Part shown: positions 14,637 through 20,551 of the stretch, in pieces
Layout: each line of letters opens with the position of its first letter
Numbering within the stretch: position 1 is the first letter of the stretch
Notes under the pieces: generated by a model
Told to the model about the DNA's origin: nothing
Database searches by the model: none
Seen by the model: the letters and a program-made list of their open reading frames with translations, nothing else
NCBI GenBank assembly: GCA_021846765.1
Contig: JAJZWH010000006.1
Span: 1 to 22,230 of the forward strand
Length of the DNA: 22,230 nucleotides
Origin: a bacterium
GTDB taxonomy: Bacteria; Patescibacteriota; Saccharimonadia; Saccharimonadales; UBA4665
Direction: 5' to 3'
Made by a program: the position numbers and the translations under genes

Positions 14637-15773
14637 TTATTTTATGTAATCGTGTAGTTTTTTAGCATCTCGATGTTTACGTAGTTTAGCTAAAGCTTTA
14701 GCTTCAATTTGACGAATTCGTTCTCGAGTAACACTAAATTCTTGGCCGACTTCTTCTAGGGTATGACTTTTGCCGTCTTCTAAACCAAAGCGTAACTTCA
14801 ATATTTTTTGTTCTCTTTCGGTTAACGCTCCCAACATATCTTTGACCTGTTCTTTAAGTAATTGGGAGGTTGCTGATTCTTCTGGACTAATCGTATCTTC
14901 ATCTTCAATAAAATCTGCTAGAACCGAATCTTCTTCATCGTCACGAATAGAAGCGTCTAGACTAGATATATCTTGCTTAATTTTCATGATGTGTTCAACT
15001 TTATCTACATCAATTTCCATCGCTTGAGCGATTTCTTCATTCGATGGCTCTCTATTTAATTCTTGAGTTAAACGTCGCTGAGTTCGGAGTAATTTATTGA
15101 TTGTTTCAACCATATGAACAGGAATTCTAATTGTTCTAGCCTGATCGGCAATGGCTCGAGTTATAGCCTGCCTAATCCACCAAGTAGCATAGGTAGAAAA
15201 CTTAAAACCTTTATCTGGATCAAATTTCTCTACGGCTCTTAATAGTCCGGTATTGCCTTCTTGAATTAAATCTAGCAAATCTAGACCTCGGCCAACATAA
15301 CGTTTGGCAATCGATACAACTAAACGCATATTAGCTTCGGCCATTTTGTCCTTAGCTCGTTTATCTCCAGCAACTACCCTTTGAGCTAAAGCTAATTCTT
15401 CATCAGCCGTTAAAAGTGGTATTTTACCAATTTCTCTTAAATAGAGCCTGACTGAATCATCAGCCACATCATCATCTAAATAAATACTAGCCGTAGAGGC
15501 TGCTATATCTTCTTCGGCATCTTCTTCGACCCAATCATCGCCAAAAGTCGGTTCTCCTGGCTCGTTAACCACTATTTCTATATTAGAATCGGCCAATTCC
15601 GTATACAGCGAATCGAGAACTTCGGTGTTAGCAGGATCGTCAGCAATTGATTCAAAAATTTCACGTTGACTAATTTGGCCTTCTTTTTTAGCCTTAGCAA
15701 TTAATTTTTCCTTTAATAATTGTAGATCTTCTGCACTATGGACAGTTTTGTTAATCTTACTTTTCTTGGGCAT
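14637..15773 (-). CDS. rpoD: Primary RNA polymerase sigma factor
   Basis: A 378-residue sigma-70 group 1 factor. A short acidic N-terminal part (region 1.1-like with a WVEEDAEEDIAAS stretch) is followed by DSVRLYLREIGKIPLLT (region 1.2). Region 2 contains ANMRLVVSIAKRYVGRGL, DLIQEGNTGLLRAVEKFD and the -10-recognising FSTYATWWIRQAITRAIA. Region 3 starts at RIPVHMVETINKL, and region 4.2 includes LEEVGQEFSVTRERIRQIEA. Complete regions 2.4 and 4.2 justify the TATAAT/TTGACA searches used here. A strong Shine-Dalgarno, AGGAGAA (15787-15781), lies 7 nt before the ATG, inside the end of dnaG. The 17-bp overlap with dnaG shows the usual dnaG-rpoD operon. Confidence 0.97.
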   Translation of the reverse strand: MPKKSKINKTVHSAEDLQLLKEKLIAKAKKEGQISQREIFESIADDPANTEVLDSLYTELADSNIEIVVNEPGEPTFGDDWVEEDAEEDIAASTASIYLDDDVADDSVRLYLREIGKIPLLTADEELALAQRVVAGDKRAKDKMAEANMRLVVSIAKRYVGRGLDLLDLIQEGNTGLLRAVEKFDPDKGFKFSTYATWWIRQAITRAIADQARTIRIPVHMVETINKLLRTQRRLTQELNREPSNEEIAQAMEIDVDKVEHIMKIKQDISSLDASIRDDEEDSVLADFIEDEDTISPEESATSQLLKEQVKDMLGALTEREQKILKLRFGLEDGKSHTLEEVGQEFSVTRERIRQIEAKALAKLRKHRDAKKLHDYIK

Positions 15774-17535
15774 TAGACTTTTCTCCTAAATTTATCCTTA
15801 ATAATTCATCCAACTGACTTGCTTGTTTTAATAACAATTCAGTTGTTTTTTCGTCAGATCCTACTAGTTGTTTAACTATATTTAATTTTTGTTGTTTAAC
15901 ATAATGTTCTATCAAACGAACCTGCAGTCGAGTCGCTTCATATTGTATTTCGCTATACTCGAGGCCTTGATAAAGTTCTTCGTATTGTAATGACTCTATT
16001 TTAACATAATCACTAATTAAATCCAATTTATTCAGTTGCTCTAAGCTAAGGCTTGGTTCTTTTTTGAGCAAAGAAACTAAGTCTCTTGATTGTTGACGAT
16101 TGAATAGATCCACATTTAAATCAACTAATCGATTTCTTAGCTGTCGATGTTTGAGCATTAGACACAATAAATGATCTTCTACCTTAGCTATTTCGATGGC
16201 TTCTTTTGGATCAACAATTAGTTCTACTTTAGGCTTTTTATAAACCGGTTTAACCAAAGCTATCGATGATTTTGCAGATTTAAGCTCTAATGCTTCTCGC
16301 TTAATATTAAGTTTTTTGGCAATCATATTCAAAAAATGATCTTTTTCGACTGGATCGCTTAAGCTATTAATAGTTGGTAGTATTGCATCCGTAAAATGTC
16401 TTTTCCCTTGAGCCGTAGATAAATCAAATTGGCTTTGGTAATAACCAATTAACCAATCTATCGCATAAACATAATTATTAATTGATTTTTTCCATAAATC
16501 CGGGTCCTTATTGATCAATTCATCTGGGTCCTTGCCATCAACAAGATTAATAATGTTCAAAGATATGTTTAATTGACTAGCAATATTTATTGCTCTTTCG
16601 GTTGCCGCAATACCTGCTTTATCAGCATCAAAACAAAGCCTAATATCACTGGCAAATCTGACTAATCCCTTTAGATGATAATTAGTTATGGCCGTTCCGG
16701 CCGTTGCAACTACCTGATTAACTTTAGCTTGATGACTAGAAATAACATCTAAATTTCCTTCCGTGATAACCGCAAACTTGGATTCTCGAATAGTAGTTTT
16801 GGCTAAATGTAATCCAAAGATATGCCTACTCTTATCGTATAGTATGGTTTGTGGAGTATTAATATATTTTGGTCCGTAATCATCGTTTGGTAATTGTCGA
16901 GCTGTAAAACCAATGACTTGACCTTGCGGATCTTGGAGTGGAATCATTAATCTACCCCGAAACATATCACTGACCCTGCCCTGCCTTTTAGAAATTAAGC
17001 CAGCTTGAATCATCTCTTGTTCACTAAATCCTTGTTTAATTAAGTAATCATGAATGGCAGAACCGTTATTGGGTGAATATCCTAAACGCCACAAGATAAT
17101 TGTTTCCTTGGTTAAATGCCTTTCTTCAAAAACATAGCTTAAAGCTTGTCGATGTCTAGATAATTGCACTTGATAAAATTTAGTAGCAACATCTAAGACT
17201 TTGTATATTTTATCTTTGTCTATTCCTGAGCTAAAAGCCTGCTTCCCTTGATTATATTGGTTTAAATCTAGATTTGCTTTCTTTGCCAATATTTCCAGCG
17301 CGCCCTTAAAATCTACTCCCTCCATTTCCATAATAAAACTAAACATGTTTCCGCCCTTGTTGGAAGAAAAATCATGCCAGATCTGTTTTTCTGGACTAAC
17401 CATAAAACTTGGTGTTTTTTCGCTGTTGAAGGGACTTAGGCCGCGAAAATTTCGGCCAGCACGTTTTAATTGAACGTATTCACCTATAACGTCTTCAATA
17501 GATAACCTATTCTTAACTTCTTCAACAGCGTCCAT
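15757..17535 (-). CDS. dnaG: DNA primase without zinc-finger ligands
   Basis: A 592-residue DnaG, which makes RNA primers at the fork. The N-terminal finger region is recognisable (NFRGLSPFNSEKTPSF, 29-44, then HDFSSNKGGN). The four CHC2 zinc ligands are replaced: S34, N37, D55 and S58 stand in for Cys, His, Cys and Cys with the same spacing. The RNA polymerase core is intact, including the RGRLMIPL segment near 193-200. The Toprim motif E259-G-N-L-D263 and D303-A-D305-K-A-G are also intact. The C-terminal helical part for DnaB binding is divergent, as is normal. A TACAAT lies 12 nt before the ATG (separate entry). The gene opens the dnaG-rpoD-kinase-polA block. Confidence 0.95.
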   Translation of the reverse strand: MDAVEEVKNRLSIEDVIGEYVQLKRAGRNFRGLSPFNSEKTPSFMVSPEKQIWHDFSSNKGGNMFSFIMEMEGVDFKGALEILAKKANLDLNQYNQGKQAFSSGIDKDKIYKVLDVATKFYQVQLSRHRQALSYVFEERHLTKETIILWRLGYSPNNGSAIHDYLIKQGFSEQEMIQAGLISKRQGRVSDMFRGRLMIPLQDPQGQVIGFTARQLPNDDYGPKYINTPQTILYDKSRHIFGLHLAKTTIRESKFAVITEGNLDVISSHQAKVNQVVATAGTAITNYHLKGLVRFASDIRLCFDADKAGIAATERAINIASQLNISLNIINLVDGKDPDELINKDPDLWKKSINNYVYAIDWLIGYYQSQFDLSTAQGKRHFTDAILPTINSLSDPVEKDHFLNMIAKKLNIKREALELKSAKSSIALVKPVYKKPKVELIVDPKEAIEIAKVEDHLLCLMLKHRQLRNRLVDLNVDLFNRQQSRDLVSLLKKEPSLSLEQLNKLDLISDYVKIESLQYEELYQGLEYSEIQYEATRLQVRLIEHYVKQQKLNIVKQLVGSDEKTTELLLKQASQLDELLRINLGEKSNAQEK

Positions 17536-17547
17536 AATCTTGACTTA

Positions 17548-17578
17548 ATTGTACGCTAATTAATCGATTATCTCTCAA
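17548..17578 (-). promoter_or_regulatory. Candidate promoter of dnaG
   Basis: The minus strand has TTGAGA (17578-17573), a 19-bp spacer and TACAAT (17553-17548), 12 nt before the ATG. The spacer is slightly long. Start of transcription about 7 nt after the -10 leaves about 5 nt of leader, and no Shine-Dalgarno is seen. The divergent gene at 17628 shares this 92-bp region but shows no clear promoter. Confidence 0.4.
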
Positions 17579-17627
17579 CTCTGTTAATAAATAGCTAAGA
17601 ATCAATGGTTATGGTTAAATATTTAAT

Positions 17628-18266
17628 ATGCAGCCTAATGATTACCCTCAACCAAGTTATTCACCGCCTTCATCTCCAGTAGGTGATCCTTATGATTTTT
17701 TAAATCAAACTAATCAGTCTCCTTCTCCATTAAACTTAATTAAAGGAAAGTCGTTTAAGACTAAAATGTTACTGATTATATTTGTCTTTTTGGTAATCGT
17801 GATCATCTTAGCTATTGTAAAATCAATTTTATCCAGTAACAACGCCCTAAATATGACAAGCATGTATGCAGTTTTAAGCTCACAACAAGAAATCAACACT
17901 CTGGCATCAACTGGCGCTCAATCTTCTACTTCTCAAAGCTACTTAAATTTTTCTTATACTGCCCTAGCCACTAGCGCAACCAACGAAACTAAACTATCTT
18001 CATTATTAAACGCCAATGGCTATAAGCTAAATCCCGCACTAATCGTCACCCAGCCAAACTTGACTAATCAACTAACTCAAGCCCAACAAAACAGCACCTT
18101 TGATGCCACCTATGGACCAATAATATCTGCCCAATTACAAAATTATCGAACTGTCTTAGTTAATGCCTATAAGCTGAACAAATCTCCAGTGATTAGAGAA
18201 TACCTAAATACCGATTATCAAAATGCTGGGTTATTAATTAAAATGTTTAATTCTTCGTATGGATAG
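17628..18266 (+). CDS. Membrane-anchored protein with Pro/Ser-rich cytoplasmic tail
   Basis: A 212-residue protein of unknown function. Residues 1-40 are rich in Pro, Ser, Asn and Tyr (MQPNDYPQPSYSPPSSP) and probably disordered and cytoplasmic. A transmembrane helix lies at about 47-65 after basic residues (KGKSFKTK). The outer part, from about 70 to 212, is Ser/Thr/Asn-rich and mainly helical, with SSQQEINTLASTGAQ and SAQLQNYRTVLVNAYKLN. There are no cysteines and no enzymatic motif. It is divergent from dnaG and convergent with the mmcQ-orn pair, with a gap of 1 nt between the two stops. No Shine-Dalgarno is visible. Confidence 0.65.
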   Translation: MQPNDYPQPSYSPPSSPVGDPYDFLNQTNQSPSPLNLIKGKSFKTKMLLIIFVFLVIVIILAIVKSILSSNNALNMTSMYAVLSSQQEINTLASTGAQSSTSQSYLNFSYTALATSATNETKLSSLLNANGYKLNPALIVTQPNLTNQLTQAQQNSTFDATYGPIISAQLQNYRTVLVNAYKLNKSPVIREYLNTDYQNAGLLIKMFNSSYG

Positions 18267-18267
18267 A

Positions 18268-18606
18268 TTACTCTTTAAGAGCTAATTGATAACTATGCAG
18301 TATTAAAGCTTTAATTTCGTCAATCGATAACTGCCCACTAAGAATAATAGTATTCCAAATCTTTGGATTAAGTTTATGTCCTGGCGATACTTCAATATAT
18401 TTATCTCTTAATACTTTGGCTAAATGAGGATCTGAACGTAAACTTATCCTTAACAATACTTTACTCGTTTCTAAATAAGCAAAAGCCTTGCCTGCCACAC
18501 TATAGACAGCTAAGGTCGACGAGATAGGATAATCTTTAACAACATCAGTTCCTAAATTTTGAAGATACTCTTCAATAGTCACTAACTGCTGATTATTTGC
18601 CAGCAT
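18268..18606 (-). CDS. MmcQ/YjbR family protein
   Basis: A 112-residue protein of the MmcQ/YjbR (DUF419) family, small double-wing DNA-binding-like proteins. The pattern is clear: YSVAGKAFAYLETSKVLLRISL, then PHLAKVLRDKY, then PGHKLNPKIWNTIILSGQLS, which matches the family's P-G-x-x-L-N-K-x-W-N-T-V. Its precise molecular function is not established. It overlaps the 3' end of orn by 14 bp on the same strand, so the two are translated together. The start at 18606 places the ATG inside orn. Confidence 0.88.
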   Translation of the reverse strand: MLANNQQLVTIEEYLQNLGTDVVKDYPISSTLAVYSVAGKAFAYLETSKVLLRISLRSDPHLAKVLRDKYIEVSPGHKLNPKIWNTIILSGQLSIDEIKALILHSYQLALKE

Positions 18607-19150
18607 TTTCCTTAAACCACTCTAGATAATATTGCAGTTCAGCTATCGACGCTTGAATGTCATCAAAAGCTCTGTGGACTTCTTTCTTCTGATAAATAAC
18701 ATTATATTTTGCTTGCATAATTATTTTGAACGAAGAAACATCAAGCATTCGATAATGAAGCAAGCGATCTACTTCTGGCCACCATTTTTTGATAAAATTC
18801 CGATCATTATGGATGCTATTGCCAGCTAAGATTGCTGGCTTACCATTGAATTGAGCATTAATAAAACCAATCAGCTCATGCTGTACATCATTATCCGATT
18901 TACCCTGTTCTTTAATTCGTTCTATTAAACCACTTTGAGCGTGATGTTCCATAGCCCATTGATTCATTCCGCCTAAAACTTGATCACTACGCAAAACACA
19001 TGCTTCATAGGAAGCTATGGTGGTAAAATTTAAGTCAGTTACTTCGGCGGCAACTTCAATGATTACATCTTTATTGACATCAAGACCGGTCATTTCTAAA
19101 TCTACCCAGAATATTTTTGACGGAATTTCGTCAAGCAACGTTCGATCCAT
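18593..19150 (-). CDS. orn: Oligoribonuclease
   Basis: A 185-residue Orn, the DEDDh exonuclease that degrades 2-5 nt RNAs to mononucleotides. All catalytic positions are present: D17 and E19 in WVDLEMTGL, the third acidic residue in GNSIHNDRNFI at about residue 115, and the H/D pair in HRAFDDIQASI near 159-165. Length is typical. It matters here because the NrnA-like DHH protein in the same window has lost its catalytic residues, so Orn may be the only nanoRNase. A TATAAT sits 7 nt before the ATG, and no Shine-Dalgarno is visible, suggesting a leaderless mRNA. Confidence 0.95.
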   Translation of the reverse strand: MDRTLLDEIPSKIFWVDLEMTGLDVNKDVIIEVAAEVTDLNFTTIASYEACVLRSDQVLGGMNQWAMEHHAQSGLIERIKEQGKSDNDVQHELIGFINAQFNGKPAILAGNSIHNDRNFIKKWWPEVDRLLHYRMLDVSSFKIIMQAKYNVIYQKKEVHRAFDDIQASIAELQYYLEWFKENAGK

Positions 19151-19157
19151 GCCAGAT

Positions 19158-19163
19158 ATTATA
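19158..19163 (-). promoter_or_regulatory. Perfect -10 box 7 nt before orn ATG
   Basis: The minus strand reads TATAAT at 19163-19158, 7 nt upstream of the ATG at 19150. A second TATAAT is at 19183-19178. The nearer box predicts a leaderless orn message; the farther one would give a leader of about 20 nt. Neither has a clear -35, and the upstream gene ends at 19185. Confidence 0.35.
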
Positions 19164-19184
19164 TATCTTTAAAGTAGATTATAG

Positions 19185-19766
19185 CTATTCATTTCTAGCA
19201 GCAGCTAATGCGTCACTATACCATTTAAGTTCAGTAAGGAGCATATTCAAGGCAGCTTGTGGACTGTAAGGATTTGCTTTAAGCTCTGGGCTTATATTGC
19301 CCTGATCATCAACCCCATCAACCAGACCTAAGAAAGCCACCGCGTTAGGTATGACTACTGATCTACTCTCAGACAAGATTTCTTTTAATTGAACGCTAGC
19401 TCGTGCACCGCCTACACTACCATGACTCACTATAGCTGAAGGCTTACGATTAAGCTCAGTAGTTAGATAGTCTATAGCGTTTTTTAGAACTCCAGTAATT
19501 GAATGATTATATTCAGGAGTTACAAAAATATAAGCATCGAAGTCCTGAATAGCGTCTAACCATTTTTTGACACTTGGATCGATCTCTCGCTTAGGATTAT
19601 ATCTTGGGCTTATTGGTTCATTGAAAAAAGGCATTGGATAGTCTGCTAGATCAATAATCTGTGGATTGATTCCATCCGTTTCTTGAGCAGTTTTTTCAAC
19701 CCATTTAGCCTGTTTTAAAGTTTGTCGTGCCTGTCTTGTCGAACCTACAATTATTGCTAACTTCAT
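19185..19766 (-). CDS. NADPH-dependent FMN reductase family protein
   Basis: A 193-residue flavodoxin-fold oxidoreductase. The FMN-phosphate loop is GSTRQARQTL near residues 9-18. The second motif, TPEYNHSITGVLKNAIDYL, and the VSHGSVGGARA loop are both diagnostic. Members reduce quinones, azo dyes or chromate with NAD(P)H. I chose the ATG at 19766: the Shine-Dalgarno AGGAG (19780-19776) is 9 nt away, whereas the in-frame TTG at 19772 is only 3 nt away. It is divergent from a HxlR regulator, with an operator-like palindrome between them. The likely role is detoxifying quinones or other electrophiles. Confidence 0.93.
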   Translation of the reverse strand: MKLAIIVGSTRQARQTLKQAKWVEKTAQETDGINPQIIDLADYPMPFFNEPISPRYNPKREIDPSVKKWLDAIQDFDAYIFVTPEYNHSITGVLKNAIDYLTTELNRKPSAIVSHGSVGGARASVQLKEILSESRSVVIPNAVAFLGLVDGVDDQGNISPELKANPYSPQAALNMLLTELKWYSDALAAARNE

Positions 19767-19790
19767 AGTCAATTTCTCCTTTGTTGGATT

Positions 19791-19834
19791 TTGTTATAAT
19801 ATTAATAGTAAATATAGTACTATACAAAGTATAG
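19791..19834. promoter_or_regulatory. Divergent promoters with overlapping operator-like palindromes
   Basis: Two promoters face outward. On the plus strand TTGTTA (19791-19796), 16 bp and TATAGT (19813-19818) serve hxlR. On the minus strand TTGTAT (19827-19822), 17 bp and TAATAT (19804-19799) serve the flavin reductase. Both are covered by two perfect inverted repeats: TATAGTACTATA (19813-19824) and CTATAC-AAA-GTATAG (19820-19834). A repressor bound there would block both genes. HxlR regulators are known to bind A+T-rich palindromes with GTA/TAC half-sites. Confidence 0.6.
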
Positions 19835-19836
19835 CA

Positions 19837-20154
19837 ATGCAAACGATTATTACAGAATCAGAAATAGAACCTAGTGTTGGTTGCATAGCCAGCGCAATGG
19901 AAGTACTGGGTCAAAAATGGACTGCCCTGATTCTAAGAGATTTAATGAGCGGACCAAAACACTTTTGCGAACTACAACGAACCGTTAGTAAAATCAATCC
20001 TCGGACTTTATCTAAAAGATTAGACAACCTGAAATACCAAGGAATTGTTATGAGCATGCCTCAAAGTGGTTGCTATCGATTAACCAAAAAAGGGATTGAT
20101 TTATTGCCAATACTTAAACAAATGGCCACTTGGGGTAATAAATACCCAAGCTAA
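19837..20154 (+). CDS. HxlR-type transcriptional regulator
   Basis: A 105-residue winged-helix regulator of the HxlR family. The signature is present: GQKWTALILRDLMSGPKHFCELQRTV, then INPRTLSKRLDNLKYQGIV, then YRLTKKGIDLLPILKQM. C16, just before the first helix, sits where redox-sensing members (YodB, CatR, HypR and QsrR types) carry the thiol that senses quinones or hypochlorite. Together with the divergent flavin reductase and nearby msrB, this suggests a sensor of electrophile or oxidant stress that represses the reductase and itself. There is no Shine-Dalgarno; the predicted leader is about 11 nt. The stop lies 4 bp from the convergent msrB stop. Confidence 0.93.
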   Translation: MQTIITESEIEPSVGCIASAMEVLGQKWTALILRDLMSGPKHFCELQRTVSKINPRTLSKRLDNLKYQGIVMSMPQSGCYRLTKKGIDLLPILKQMATWGNKYPS

Positions 20155-20158
20155 ATCT

Positions 20159-20551
20159 TTACTTTTTTATAAACTCTAAGGATAAAGAGTTAATACAATA
20201 GCGCTTACCTCCTGGCTGATCATAAGCATCGTCAAAAACATGTCCAAGATGACTGCCGCATTTTGCACAGCAAACTTCAACTCGTGGATTGTTTAAACTA
20301 TTGTCTTCTTTAAGGATTACTGCCGAACGATTTTCCGGCTTGAAAAAGCTTGGCCAACCACTATGGCTATCAAATTTAGTTTGACTAGAAAAAATTACTT
20401 GATGTCAAGCAGCACAAAGATAATCTCCATTCTCATGATTGTTCAATAGTTTACCACTGAAAGGAGGTTCGGTGGCTTTTTCCCGCAAAACTGCATATCG
20501 TTGTGGGTCTAGTTTTTTACGAAACTGTTCTTCTTGACTTTCTTGGCTCAT
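20159..20551 (-). pseudogene. msrB: Methionine-(R)-sulfoxide reductase MsrB with in-frame TGA at codon 49
   Basis: The frame from ATG 20551 to TAA 20159 encodes a 130-codon MsrB, which reduces methionine-R-sulfoxide in proteins. It is intact except for TGA at 20407-20405 (codon 49). The sequence around it is DYLCAA-TGA-HQVIF, so the TGA replaces the second cysteine of the first zinc C-x2-C. The second C-x2-C (CAKCGSHLGHVF), KFDSHSGWPSFF and the catalytic cysteine in RYCINS are all present. No frameshift or other decay is visible. A hairpin with an 8-bp stem and one bulge lies at 20388-20367, 16 nt after the TGA. Its loop (CUAAA) lacks the G expected in bacterial SECIS elements. The gene's ATG overlaps the argS stop (ATGA). 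Explanations are recent nonsense mutation, sequencing error or readthrough. Confidence 0.8.

Noticed and set aside
3199..17627. Rho-independent terminators in the intergenic gaps
   Set aside because: Several A+T-rich inverted repeats exist, but none combines a G+C-rich stem with a following T-run, so I did not annotate any.
19767..19772. TTG at 19772 as the start of the flavin reductase
   Set aside because: It lies only 3 nt from the Shine-Dalgarno, whereas the ATG at 19766 is 9 nt away and gives the usual N-terminus before the first strand.
20367..20388. Bona fide SECIS element downstream of the msrB TGA
   Set aside because: The 8-bp stem with one bulge is near the right distance, but the loop CUAAA lacks the G of the bacterial consensus, the stem is A+T-rich, and Sec at a zinc ligand is not the known MsrB pattern. 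Kept only as a note within the msrB finding.
20405..20407. Alternative genetic code (TGA as Trp or Gly) to explain the msrB stop
   Set aside because: argS, polA and the 10906 gene end with TGA at sensible family lengths, and all tryptophans seen are TGG. The position calls for Cys, not Trp or Gly.
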